From contig BSBM01000123.1 of the NCBI GenBank assembly GCA_027924585.1, positions 18,416,001-18,480,000 of the forward strand: a stretch of DNA of 64,000 nt. Reading direction: 5' to 3'. The notes below the pieces were generated by a model. That model had not been told where the DNA came from. It saw nothing but the letters and a program-made list of their open reading frames with translations, and ran no database searches. The DNA is from Larix kaempferi. Lineage: Eukaryota > Streptophyta > Pinopsida > Pinales > Pinaceae. Position numbers and translations under genes: made by a program. This document shows positions 1 through 11,986 of this stretch, one piece after another (the first letter of the stretch is position 1; every line of letters starts with the position of its first letter).

Positions 1-2490
1 AAATCATCCACCTACAAACTTATGCTCTCAAAATTTTTTTATCCAACACAGGTGTGAAATGGCAGTCATTTTCCTAAGGCCACTTAGGCCTGTTTTATGT
101 GCAAAACAGGCCGAGTGGCTGTTTTGGCAAGCCACTATTTTCTTTACCAGATACTTTATTTCAAAACTGAGCCAATGGTCATGTTCATAATTCATCCACC
201 TATAATCTTATGCTTTCCTAAATTTTTTATCCCTCACGGGTGAGAAATGGTGGGAATTTCCCCAAGGCTACTTAAGCCCTTTGTTTCAATACTTAACTTA
301 TTTTGCCAATGGCGAACATTTTTCTGGGAGGGTACAAAACAGGATGAATGGATTTTTTGGCAGGAAAATATATCCTTGATCAGAGACTTTGCTTCAAAAA
401 TTAGTCAATGGTCAAGGGAAAAAATCATCCACCTACCAAAGTATGCCCTCAGAAATTTTTTATCCCTCAAAGGTGAGAAATTGCGGGCATTTTCCTAAGG
501 CCATTTAGGCCAGTTTTAGGTGCAAAACAAGCTGAGTGGATATTTTGGCAGGCCAATATTTTCTTGACCAGAGACTTGTTTTCAAAACTGAGCTAGTGGT
601 CATTTTCATAAGTCATCCACCTGCAAGCATATGCTTTCCTATTTTTTTTATCCCTTACAGGTGAGAAATGGTGGGCATTTTACCAAGGCTACTTAAACCT
701 TGTTTTCCAATACTTAACCAATTTTTCCAATGGCGAGCATTTTCCTGGGAGGGTGCAAAACAAGCTGAATGGTTTTTTTGGTAGGAACATATCTCCTTGA
801 ACATAGACTTTTTTCTAAAATGAGTCAATTTTCAAGTGAATAAATCATCCACCTACAAACTTATGCTCTCAGAAATGTTTTATTTCTCAAATATGAGAAA
901 TTGTGGGCATTTTCCTAAGGCCATTTAGGCCAGTTTTAGGTACAAAATAGGCTGAGTGGTTGTTTTGGCAGGCCAATATTTTATTGACTATAGACTTGTT
1001 TTCAAAACTGAGCTAGTGGTCAAATGCATAAATCATCCACCAATAAGCAGATGCTTTCCTAAAAAAAAATTCCTCGCAGATGAGAAATGGTGGGCATTTT
1101 CCCAATGCTACTTAAGCTCCTTTTTTCAATACTTAAACCAATTTTTCCAATGGAGAGCATTTTTCTTTGAGGGTGCAAAACAAGATGAATGGTTGTTTTG
1201 GCAGGAAAACATCTCCTTGACTAGAGACTTTGTTTCAAAAATCAGTAAATGGTATAGTGAATAAATCATCCACCTACAAACTTATGCTCTCATAAAAATT
1301 TTATCCCTCAAAGGTGAGAAATGGCAGGCATTTGACCAAGGCCATTTAGGCCAGTTTTAGATGCAAAATAGGCTGAGTGGTTGTTTTGGCAAGCCAATAT
1401 TTTCTTGACCAAAGACCTTTTTTCAAAACTGAGCCAATGGTCATGTTCATAATTCATCCACCTGCAAACCTATTCTTTCCTAAAAATTGTATCCCTCACA
1501 GATGAGAAATGGTGGGCATTTTCCCAAGGCTACGTAAGCCCTTTTTTTTCATACTTAACCAATTTTTCCAATGGTGAGCATTTTCTTGGGAGGGTGCAAA
1601 AGAGGATGAATGGTTGGTTTGGAAGGAACATATATCCTTGACCAGAGACTTTGTTTAAAAAAGGAGTCAATTTTCAAGTGAATAAATCATCCACCTACAA
1701 ACTTATGCTCTCAGAAATTTTTTATCCCTCAAATATGAGAAATGGTGGGCATTTTCCTAAGGCCATTTAGGCTAGTTTTAGGTGCAAAACAAGCTAAGTG
1801 GTTGTTTCGGCAGGCCAATATTTTCTTGACCATGGACTTGTTTTCAAAATTGATCCATTTGTTAAGAGCATAAATCATCCACCTGTAAGCTAATGCTTTC
1901 CTAAAAAAAAATCTCTCACAGATGAGAAATGGTGGGAATTTTCCCAATGCTACTTAAGCCCTTTTTTTCAATACTTAACCAATTTTTCCAATGGTGAACA
2001 TTTTTCTTTGAGGGTGCAAAACAAGATGAATGGTTTTTTTGGCAGGAAAATATCTCCTTGACTAGAGACTTTGTTTCAAAACTCAGTCAATTCATGTCAA
2101 GGGAATAAATCATCCACCTACCAACTTATTCTCTCAAAAAAAAATTATCCCTCAAAGGTAAGAAATGGCGGGAATTTGCCTAAGGCTATTTAGGCCAGTT
2201 TTAGATGCAAAACATGCTGAGTGGTTGTTTTGGTAGGCCAATATTTTCAGTTTTGTTCATGTTCATAAGTCATCGCAAGATGATGCTTTCCTAAAAAATT
2301 TACCCCTCACAGGTGAGAAATGGTGGGCATTCTCCCAATCCTAGTTAAGCCCTTTTTTTCAATACTTAACCAATTTTTCCAATGGCAAGCATTTTTTTGG
2401 GAGGGTGCAAAAAATGTTGAATGGCTGTTTTGGAAGGAAAATATCTCCTTGACCAGAGACTTTGTTTCAAAAAGTAGTCAATGGTAAAGT
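1..2490. repeat. Satellite-like block 1, dimeric unit of about 421 bp
   Basis: The stretch is a tandem array. A unit beginning with AAATCATCCACCT recurs at about 1, 421, 841, 1263, 1684 and 2106. Between these, a second related half-unit starts near 190, 608, 1027, 1447 and 1871. The two halves share blocks (CATCCACCT, GTGAGAAATGG, GTGCAAAA, TGGTTGTTTTGGCAGG, CTTGACCAGAGAC) but differ in length, about 190 and 230 bp, so the repeat is a dimer. The last dimer is shortened and the array fades near 2490. Short open frames on both strands inside it do not agree between copies and are not genes. Confidence 0.85.
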
Positions 2491-2724
2491 GAAGAAATTT
2501 TCTGGTAGGGTCCAAAATGGCATAAATTTGAATTTTTATTGCACAACATTACGTTACTTAGAGTGTAAAATTACAAGTAAAAATTTGAGTGTAAAATTAC
2601 AATTAAAATTTGAGTGTAAAATTACATTTATGATATATTTCATATTTTTTTAATTAAAGAAATTATATCTGAAATCTAATGCCAATATTGATTGTTTTTG
2701 TTTATTTTGCAGAGTATCTCATCA
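2491..2724. repeat. AT-rich spacer with a 25-26-bp triplicate
   Basis: No gene is seen. Three consecutive copies of a motif starting GAGTGTAAAATTACA lie at 2561, 2587 and 2612. A pyrimidine-rich tract ending in TTTTGCAG at 2705-2712 looks like a splice acceptor immediately before the next open frame. Confidence 0.5.
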
Positions 2725-3111
2725 ATGGATCATTCAAATAAGCCATCTCAACAAAATATTCCTCGAAAAAGAGGTTGATATAAGGGTGTAGATTACTCAA
2801 ATCTTCCAACTTTGGAACCATGTGACATTGTCCTTCAATTTACTCGTGCTAGAGGTAAAAAGACTACACAATGTGTTGCTTATGGACAATGTCAAGGATT
2901 TGAAGATCAGAACTCCATACCACAAAACGATCCCAGAAGTTTCCCTCAAACAACAAGCAATCATCCAGCCATTCTTCAAACTCATTGTCCTCAAAGTAAG
3001 CAACCGATGACAAACAACAATGTTGCTGGACAACAGAAGCAACCTTTGTCTCCAATTGCAGTTGAAGGGGGAATGTTAATGCACAAAGTAGAAATATTGA
3101 TGAAAGAATGA
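2725..3111 (+). pseudogene. Unidentified reading frame with one in-frame stop, possible transposon protein fragment
   Basis: An open frame starts at ATG 2725, is broken by a single TGA at 2776-2778, and stays open in the same frame to 3111, about 128 codons. A good splice acceptor (TTTTGCAG) lies just upstream, so this could be the first coding exon of a longer gene. The N-terminal part is basic and the rest is rich in Gln, Pro and Asn. The start, a short basic segment followed by a TLEP-type motif, faintly recalls the N-terminal region of plant En/Spm-related proteins, but I cannot support that by motif. No downstream exon was recognised. A duplicated segment (AGAGAATGTG...CCCAAATT) follows at 3120-3230. 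The minus-strand frames over the same bases are shadows. Confidence 0.3.
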
Positions 3112-3329
3112 ACTCTGTTTCAGAGAATGTGAGGGTCCCAAATTGTTCTCAGAGAACAGAGTTTATTCCTGCTACCACTACAATGAAATTTGTTTCAGAG
3201 AATGTGCATGTCCCAAATTTCCCTCAAATAACAAGTTTTATCACGTTTCCACTACATTTGAACGTTGATTTGCAACATTGCTATCTGTTTGAGGCATTCT
3301 ATAATATTATTACCTTTTATCATGCCATC

Positions 3330-4635
3330 TTCCTCCCAATTGCATATATAGGAAGCTTGTTCCTTGAAATGCTCCATTTTATCATATAGGATGAACACAA
3401 ATATACTATCAAACTTATATGATGGAATGTCTTTAAATGCATAGTGAAATCCCTTGATTCAAATTTGAAAAAGCAATCATACTCAATTGCTAACTGTTTA
3501 GGAGGAATTCTATCAAGAACCTCTTAAGGAATGGAAAATTTAGTAGTAGTTTGTTCCATTTCATTGTACGTCACCTCCTCCCAATGACCTCCATCTACAT
3601 GTCCATGTAGCTCTTTCAAAGTTGTGGTAGCATGAACTACATCAATGGTGACAAAATCATGAGGCTGTACTCGTAATTCATCATGGTGCTCAGGAGTTTG
3701 TACTGGCAATTCCCCATTTTGTTCAGGAGGTTGTACTGGTAATTCCCCATGGTTCTCAAGAGATTGTACTAATTCCTCATTCTGCTGAGGAGACTATATT
3801 GGAAATTCCTCATTATTTTCCCTACTATTATATTTCCTAAAGTATGTTTTATGAACAAGTGGTTTTGGAAAAGATATATTTTCAAGCTGATTGATATCAC
3901 CAACTCTGTTTTAGTAGCATGGGGTCGACATAAATCAATTATTTTTTTAAGTGTGCCCATGAAACTAAATTTAACCTTCCTTAATTGGATCTCTTGCAGG
4001 GAAGAGTGTATTTTCTTAGCCAACATATAAGAAATATCTACAAGTATATCTTCAACCCAATGTATCACTACCCTCATACATTCACCTGAAATGTCCTACC
4101 TCTGATGATTCAAATCGGTCTTAAGGACAATCCGAATGAATGCTTTGTATATTCCTGGAGGTACATTTTGCATTCTTAAACCATTCCTCGGAACATATAT
4201 TTATCACCCACAAAGTTTATTGGCCATCTTGTTCTTCTCCTGTTTGGGGGTTTTCCAAGAGCTTAAAATCACTCCCCCTCTGCTTGGAATATTTGTAGCT
4301 CGGGAAACCAAATCAGGGTTGAGGTTTACCTGCTTCCCAAAAATTATGAATTCCATATTCCCAACATCATATTTCAAAATTTCCTCATCTATCTCCTCAT
4401 CAACATAATTGAACATTCCAAACAAAAAGTCGAAAAATTCAGCTTTCCTCACGATAGTTTCCATACTTGATGGCCAAATCTTTTCATCTCTCCATGCATC
4501 AGAATACTCCTGGAATTTTTTTACTGTGAACCTATAATCCGTGGATGCCTGTGTTTCAACTGTAGTTGCAGAGGAGGATGCCCCCGTTTCAACTATGCCC
4601 ATGGAAGAGGACGCCCCTGTTTGAAGTTCGGCCAT
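3330..4635 (-). pseudogene. Decayed retroelement-like protein gene, family not identified
   Basis: Reading the minus strand from 4635, an ATG opens a 143-codon frame. It has an Ala/Ser/Thr-rich head with a repeated TGASSS motif, then a globular-looking part with KFQEYSDAWRDEKIWP and FDFLFGMFNYVDEEIDEEI. After stops and shifts, coding-like sequence continues: a segment at 4077-3769 with VIHWVEDILVDISYMLAKKI, then 3709-3524. Around 3800-3660 a roughly 33-bp repeat encodes successive copies of a PVQxPExxxEL motif. The style, a variable head, a helical middle and a repeat-rich tail in several frames, fits a degraded gag-like or plant transposon protein, but no zinc knuckle, protease or polymerase motif is visible. 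I call it a pseudogene because at least four stops or shifts interrupt it. Confidence 0.4.
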
Positions 4636-4849
4636 GGTTTTCTAGGTCTGAAGCAGAAGTGATGCACGTAGACTGTATTTCAGACTCACAAATTATGCAC
4701 GCACAGAGTATTTCAGCAACAAAATGTAGGGCTTGAGTGTATTTCCAAGTCATGATTGATGACTTGAACATGCACTTTTCCCTATGCTGACATCCGACTT
4801 TCGAGATTTTTTCAGGATTTGGCTTCGGAGGGAATTTTATAAATTGGTT

Positions 4850-4950
4850 GTACTTTGACATAAAAAAGTGCATAAACATAAGCTATCACTTTTTATAAAT
4901 GGGTCATACTTTAACATAAAAAATTACATATACATAAGCTATCACTTTTA
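4850..4950. repeat. Short tandem duplication in AT-rich spacer
   Basis: A segment with CATAAGCTATCACTTTT occurs twice, near 4875 and 4933, each copy preceded by an ACTTTRACATAAAAAA motif. The rest of 4636-5080 shows no gene. Confidence 0.5.
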
Positions 4951-5079
4951 AAAAAATGCATAGAGCGATCTTAAACCTGGATCTACCAAGCCTGAAGTTT
5001 TATTTTTTATTTTATTGGTTAAGATTGATCTTTTTAATCATTTTTATTTTATGACCGGACCTTTTTTCCAAGACTGAGA

Positions 5080-6347
5080 CTATATCCAGGTGCATTAGTC
5101 ATCCACCTACAGGATGGTTCCCTCAGAATAATTTTCTCTCTCTCAGTGAGGAAATGGCGGTCATTTTACCATAACCACTTGAGCAAGCTTTTCAGTACAC
5201 CATTTTTGCCAAAGGGGAGCATTTTCTAGCATGGTGCAAAAAGGGTTGAAAGGATTTTTTGGAAGGCCATTATCTTCTTGGCCATTGAATTTTTATCACG
5301 AATGAGTCAATGGTAAAGTGCATAAATCATCCACCTGAAATCTTATGCTATCATAAAAATTTTATCTCTCAAAGGTGAGAAATGGCAGGCATTTTCTTGA
5401 GGCCATTCAGCCCCATTTAAGTTGCAAAACTGTCTGAGTGGTTGTTTTTTTAGGACAATATATTCTTTACCAGAGCCTATTTTCCAAGACTAAGGCTATA
5501 TTCAGGTGCATTGGTCATCCACCCACAATATGGTTCCTTCAGAATAATTTTATCTCTCTCATTTAGAAAATGGCGGTCATTTTCCCAAAGCCACTTGAGC
5601 CATATTTTCAATACTTAGCCATTTTTTCCAAAGGGCATCCTTTTATAGCAAGGTAAAAAACATGTTAATTGGTTGTTTTGGCAGGCCATTATCTTCTTTT
5701 CCATAGACATTTTATCAAGAATGATTCAATGGTAAAGTGCATAAATCATCCACCTTAAAGCTTATGTTTTTAGAATAATTTAATCCCTCATTAGTGAGAA
5801 CTGGTGGGCATTTTCCTAAGGCCATTTAGGCCAGTTTTAGGTGCAAAAAAGGCTCAGTGGTTGTTTTGGAAGGGCAATATATTCTTGACCAAAGACGTTT
5901 TTCCAATACTGAGACTATATTCAGGTGCATTGGTCATCCACCTGTAGGATGGTGACTTCATAATAATTTTCTCTCTCTCATTTAGGAAATGGTGATCATT
6001 TTACCATAGCCACTTGAGCCAGCTTTCTAGTACTTAGCCATTTTTGCCAAAGGGGAGCATTTTCTGGCATGGTGCAAAAGAGGTTAATTGGTTGTTTTGG
6101 CAAGCCATTATCTTTTTGGCCATAGAATTTTTATCAAGAATGAGTCAATGGTAAAGTGCATAAATCCTCCACCTGAAAGCTTATGCTATCATAAATTTTG
6201 TATCCCTCAAAGGTGAGAAATGGAAGGCATTCTCTTGAGGCCAGTTAGGCTAGTTTTAGGTGCAAAACTGGTTGAGTGGCAGTTTTGGCAGGCCAATATA
6301 TTCTTGACTAGAGCCTATTTTCCAAGACTAAGACTATATTCAGGTGC
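5080..6347. repeat. Satellite-like block 2, left part
   Basis: This is the same dimer architecture as block 1 but a distinct subfamily. One half starts GTCATCCACCTACAGGATGG and contains TCTCTCTC; the other starts AAATCATCCACCTGAAAGC. Starts of the first half lie near 5094, 5512, 5931 and 6348, so the period is about 418 bp. The array stops at the 8-bp target duplication of the DNA transposon at 6356-8165 and resumes in phase on its far side. Open frames inside are not conserved between units. Confidence 0.85.
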
Positions 6348-6355
6348 ATTGGTCA
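6348..6355. repeat. Left target-site duplication of hAT-like element (ATTGGTCA)
   Basis: The 8-bp word is repeated exactly at 8166-8173. Removing the element and one copy restores the satellite unit in register. Confidence 0.8.
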
Positions 6356-8165
6356 CACAGGGGGTTCACTCAGTGAACTTGTTACATAGCACAATCGTTC
6401 ACGTGATATTAAAGAATACCCCTAATTTCACTCAATATTGGAAAATGCATCCTAAAATTGTATTGTTGAACCGCCCTCCCAATATGTCTTTCCAATTAAT
6501 AAAACCCCTATTTTCACCAGATATTGTAGGTATCCATTTTTATCAACCCATTTTTAACACCCCCTTTATATCATATTATCAAGTTGTAACAAATAGGAGT
6601 CCTAACACAACTTAGTATAAGCGAACAAGTTGCTAAATAAAATAATAGTATAATGCTAATAATGATCCCATTGGGATAGCAGGGGCGACTGATCAATTTG
6701 TAGCATTGGATAGTGGAACACCCAAAGAAATAGTACTAGGGAAGTTAAAATGTGTAAAAGGAAACCTAGTCAAGAGATCAACATAAGAAAGAATGTACAA
6801 GACCGATAGTCCAATTGTTATTGCAATGCTTAGAAAAGATGAGAATTGCAAATGTTTCACACCACAACCTACCAATCTACCAATTTTATATCATGTAAAT
6901 ATGAATATAGCCATAGAGAACTCATGTTTTATATAAGCTTAATAAATTAAACTCCATAAAAATGCAAAATTGAAACCCTTTTTTGGATGGACGCCCCTAC
7001 CTTCCTATCAAAACAGACATCATCGATGTTTGAACCCAAATGAACATAGAAAATTCCTTTTACTTTTCAATAACACTATATGGTCATGTGCATAGCTTGG
7101 ATTTGGGTCATTCACAAGATCCAATGAATTGCATCCACTTCCTCTACATTTATTCTTGCAATCACGGGATTTAACAACATTTAGTTACATTTTCTTGGGT
7201 TATATATATATTTTTTAATCTTTTAAGGATAAGAAAAAATCTCCATCGTTAGGTTTCAAGCATACAATAGTTATAAAGATACACAGATGGTGAAACTTAT
7301 ATGATACCATTTCATGGTAACGATAACACATAAGGTATGTAAATAAGGATTTAGATTTTCACCTATGTTCATGTTAATTCCAATACAATATTAAGACAAA
7401 TTCCTTGCATATAAGAATTGAAATTACAATTATGATTGTGCCAAATATAACTCAATCTAACAATTATTCCTAACTTGCAATGTGAAAATATTAAAGAAGA
7501 ATACAAAAAGTTGAAAGAAATAATTAGTCAAGAAACATTGATCTAACTTTTCTTGGTTCCAGTGAGTCAAGAAAGATTGATCTCACTTTTCTTGGTTGTC
7601 TTGGAGCAAGGTTTAATTGAATCTCAATGCCCACCTAAACCTTAACCTAAAAAATGAATATTTAAATATTTTACTTAAATGCCTACAAAAAATACAATAC
7701 AATTGTTCAAGTCTGGAACTCCCATTTAACTACATCTCTTAACTTAAAGATGATAAACAATATAACATCAATTCAAACCAAGCCTAAATAAGCTATTAAA
7801 TGAGGATTGCTCAAGGCCAATAATCCAAAGAGATTTCCATCGATATTATCATTGGTACACTATTATCAAATTTATGCAAAACTTAGGATCATAAGCAATA
7901 TCAAATAAAAATGGAAGGTCCTTAAGTTTCAAGTGGGTATGAATTGAGCCCATGATTTGGACGTATGAATCCATCCCACAATTTGGAGGTTATTTCTCAA
8001 CACTCCCAGATAAAATAACCCCCAATATTTATATTACTCTATCAAATTAAAATCCCCCTTGACCCCTTAATACAGGGAAACATATTTTTGAGGTTTTTAA
8101 GAGTATTCAACCCCCCAATATGAATGGATGTGATATGATATTGCCTCACTAACGAACCCCCCATG
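6356..8165. mobile_element. Non-autonomous hAT-like DNA transposon, 1.81 kb
   Basis: The left end reads CACAGGGGGTTCACTCAGTG. The right end, read inward on the other strand, is CATGGGGGGTTCGTTAGTGA, an imperfect inverted pair of about 20 bp. It is flanked by the 8-bp duplication ATTGGTCA, the size expected of hAT elements. Runs of five or six C or G recur in the subterminal 200 bp at both ends, as subterminal transposase-binding repeats often do. No transposase frame of useful length or BED/hATC motif is seen, so the copy must have depended on an enzyme supplied elsewhere. The interior is AT-rich and includes a TATATATATA run near 7202. It sits cleanly inside satellite block 2. Confidence 0.75.
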
Positions 8166-9545
8166 ATTGGTCATCCACCTACAGGATGATGCCTTAAGAA
8201 TAAATTTATCTCTCTCATTTAGGAAATGGAGGTCATTTTCCCAAAGCCACTTGAGCCATATTTTCAATACTTAGCCATTTTTTCCAAAAGGGATCATTTT
8301 CTGGCAGGGTGCAAAACAAGTTGATTGGTTGTTTTGGCATGCCATTATCTTCTTTGCCATAGAATTTTTATTAATAATGATTTGATTTTCAAGTGCATAA
8401 ATCATCCACCTGAAAGCTTATGTTGTCAAAATAATTTAATCCCTCACTTGTGAGAAATGGAGGGCATTTTCCTAAAGCCATTTAGGCCAGTTTTAGGTGC
8501 AAAAAAGACTCAGTGGTTGTTTTGACAAGCCAATATATTCTTTACCATAGAATTTTTTACAATATTGAGACTATATTCAGGTGCATTGGTCATCCACTTG
8601 CAGGATGGTGCCTTCAGAATAACTTTATCTCTCTCTGTGAGAAAATGGCAGTCATTTTCCCATAGCCACTTGAGCCAGATTTTCAGTACTTGGCCATTTT
8701 TGCCAATGGCGAGCATTTTCTGGAATGGTGCAAAAGGGGTTGATTGGCTGTTTTGGAAAACCATTATCTTCTTGGCCATAGAAATTTTATCGAGAATGAG
8801 TCAATGTTCAAGTGTGTAACTCCTCCACCTAAAAGCTTATGTTGTCAGAATAATTTAATCCCTCACTGATGAGAAATGGTGGGCAAATTCCTTAAGGCCA
8901 TTTAGGCCAGTTTTAGGTGCAAAAAAGGATGATCGGTTGTTTTGGAAGGCCAATATATTATTGACCAAATCCTTTTTCCAAGACTGAGACTATAATCAGG
9001 TGCATTAGTCATCCACCTACAGGATGGTTCCTTCAGAATAAATTTCTCTCTCTGTGAGAAAATGGTGGTCGTTTTCCCTTAGCCACTTGAGCAAGTTTTT
9101 CAGTACTTGGCCATTTTTTCCAATGGCGAGCATTTTCTGGAATTTTGCAAAACAAGTTGATTGGCTATTTTGGAAGGATATTATCTTCTTGGCCATATAC
9201 TTTTTATCAATAATGAGTCAATGGTCAAGTGCGTAAATCCTCCACCTAAGAGCTTATGTTGTGAGAATAATTTAAGCCCTCATTGGTGAGAATTGGTGGG
9301 CATTTTCCTAAGGCCATTTAGGCTAGTTTTAGGTGCAAAAAAGGCTGAGTGGTTGTTTTGGCAGGCCACTATATTCTTGACTAGAATTTTTTTTCCAAAA
9401 CTAATACTATATTTAGGTGCATTAGTCACCCACCTACATGATGGTTCCCTTAGAATAATTTTCTCTCTCTCATTGAGGAAATGGCAGTCATTTTCCCATA
9501 GCCACTTAAGTCATTTTTTCAGTACTTAGACATTGTTGTCAATGA
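8166..9545. repeat. Satellite-like block 2, right part
   Basis: The array resumes at 8166 and continues with first-half starts near 8587, 9004 and 9421 and second-half starts near 8397, 8820 and 9236. The last unit breaks off near 9545. Monomers here carry the ACTTGAGCCA and TGGCCATTTTTGCCAA blocks typical of this subfamily. Confidence 0.85.
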
Positions 9546-10748
9546 CAATAACTCAACCAAATTTCCTGGTATTTGCAAATATGAAAATGTAAAAAAACAG
9601 AGAATAATAAAACTCACATTTTCCAATTTGAATCACCCAAACAGGCCAAAAATTGAACCCTGTGTTTGAATTTTGGTGAACTAGAGCAGATTTTCAATAT
9701 TTTTACACAATAGCAATTTTTAGGATAAATTTGAAAATAGTGAATAGTGGAGTAGTGGTGACTGTTAACACACATCATGTTCAAAGCGTATCATTCAATT
9801 TGACTATGTAACGTTCTTGCTAGCACATGAATAATGTTTTATTTCTGTGTTAGATTAAAAATCTGAATTTAGTCCTTGGATAAAAAAGGTAAAACACCAC
9901 TCATTTTTTCCTCAGAAAGAAGGATATTATATTTCAAGCAGAAATGGAATACATTCTTCAACAATATGTAAATTGGTCTATCAAAAGACCCCAAGCTTCT
10001 TCAGCAGACGAAAGTCCAAAATGATCAACACATTTAATCCTGGAGCAACTACTATAGAACCAAAGTGCATGTACATATAAATTGCACTTCAAGTAACTGT
10101 CATAAATAAATATTATCTACATAACTAAATAATAACAAGGGATCCTGAAAATCTACTTAGACCAGTCTAGAGTTAATTTTAGATGGTTTTCCCCACAAAG
10201 ATGAAGAAAATTCCACTTTTGTAAGGTTTTTGTTTTTGGAAAGTCCTACTCTATGTTTTATGTAAGTGCAGATCCTCACAAGGCATGTTTTGATGATTAT
10301 ATGAGACTAAAATAAGTAGCTTTTAGGACAGAAAAAAGACAGTACAAAACCATCTTCTCAATATCCCACGGGCTACAAAATGTATATTATCATTTAAAAC
10401 ATTCAACTTTCATATATAAATAAAAATTTCATGGAAAAGAAAAACCATTTATAACATAACAGTAAAATACCAAAAACAATTTAATGCAAGAAATAAATAA
10501 TTCATATATACTAAATAATATAATTCACCATACATATTACACCAAACAGTATAAAAATTTATTAATGAAAGGAAAAATGTTTACAAACCCAAATGGGGTA
10601 CACTAGTCCTCATCCCTAATCCATAACAATGATGGACAGGGTCCCATTGGTGTGAATCCCATGAAAAGTGTACTTGTACACGAGGTTGTAGGCTATTATA
10701 CAAATAGAGAAATATAAATTTTGGTCCCACTCTCCATTTACCAAGAGG
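9546..10748. other. AT-rich spacer without recognisable genes
   Basis: I see no open frame, terminal repeat or tandem array of note here. It lies downstream, on the minus strand, of the decayed gene ending near 10749, so it may include its old 3' part. Confidence 0.5.
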
Positions 10749-11986
10749 CTAAGTCTGATCACTTGAGCCTAAAGTTGGATAATATCTATCAGGAAAGGTT
10801 GGCCATGTATAGAAAACTGCCTCCTTAATATTCTCATAGCCTTCTATGATGAAATCTAGTGAATTATTCTTCTTTACAATCCCAAGAGGTACATAATGCA
10901 TTGCAATTAGTTCAAAAGTAACCATGAAACTTTCATCCGAGCAAGGAATTTCCACATAAGATTCACTGCATATAATGTTTCGAGACCTTATGTGATTGAA
11001 AAATTTGTAGGAAAGAAGATGAATATTGTGACAATGTACTATATTGGGATGCAATATCCGATATAAGATGGCAATGCATTGTGTGTTCCATATTCTGTAG
11101 AGGCAGCTAATCTAGTAGTCACAACTTCATTGTCACCTTTTGTTGCAAGAAGTTGAAAACTAGTGTGCTTATCATCATTCATAGCAATAAAATGACAAAA
11201 ATAATTCTCCTTTTTTACTACTAGTACCCCACCTTTTAATAGAGCTCACAGTAAAGAAAACATCAACAATGCCTGCAACACAACATAATATAACGTTAGA
11301 TACTATAAATAATTTTTTCATATATGAGTTAAAGAATATATATTAAAAGATACACATGTATACTCACCATCAATTATTTCAATTGGTATCAACAAAGCTT
11401 GTTTTGTGTAAAACACCTCATGTGGATGAAAATTCACGCCTTCGGGAATATAGTGGCCTCTACCAAAAACATCTACATGATTTTCAAATATTCTTACCCA
11501 AAAAAATGTTCCACCAATTGAAACATCTAATAAACAATCCAACACTTCTACAGGATACATAATTTTCAATGACTCATCTTCAGACATTCCAGGCAATTTT
11601 TCATAATAAATACAGGCATACATGCCTTCCTTTATGGTCAAACCAAATGGATTTGTGTTGCACACATATATCCCATCCGTTTGAATGAATTACTTTCTAC
11701 CAATCTTCACAAAACGACCATTTTGATTCAATAGGGAAGTCACATCTAAACAAGATCCCATATAAAACCCTCACTTGATGACTGCAGTGGAATGTTTTTT
11801 ATGATTTTCATCTTCCCCCCTTGAATATAATTGTGATTTTATTTTAGAAATTGAAAAATGATGCAACGTAATCTTGCCACGTTCATATGCATACACCATT
11901 TGAACAGGAAGAACATCATCCATAGTATGTGTCCATGTTTCATTGGAACTAACAGTGTAAAGAATTGGATCATCACCACAAGGATT
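10749..11986 (-). pseudogene. Decayed host-type gene, 3' exons (BAH-like?)
   Basis: Reading the minus strand from 11986, a frame runs through ETWTHTMDDVLPVQMVYAYE, meets stops near 11771 and 11686, and continues in the same frame to the exon end near 11366. There a perfect donor (G/GTGAGT) is followed after about 90 bp by an acceptor (TTGCAG/G) near 11279. Splicing joins PIEIIDG to a following VDVFF segment in frame. The next exon continues with one or two shifts to 10749. The pattern of a hydrophobic strand, FHPHEVFYTKQ and PIEIIDG loosely resembles the C-terminal half of a BAH domain, but this is only a suggestion. The upstream exon was separated from this part by the nested retroelements and lies at 24696-25140. 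Several stops make it a pseudogene. Confidence 0.5.

Noticed and set aside
956-1947. Frames on both strands in satellite block 1
   Set aside because: They are not conserved between equivalent repeat units and overlap on opposite strands.
4136-4408. Plus-strand 90-codon frame
   Set aside because: It overlaps the better-supported minus-strand coding remnant and has no motif.
8510-9529. Frames on both strands in satellite block 2
   Set aside because: Same reason as block 1: unit-specific openness in a tandem array.
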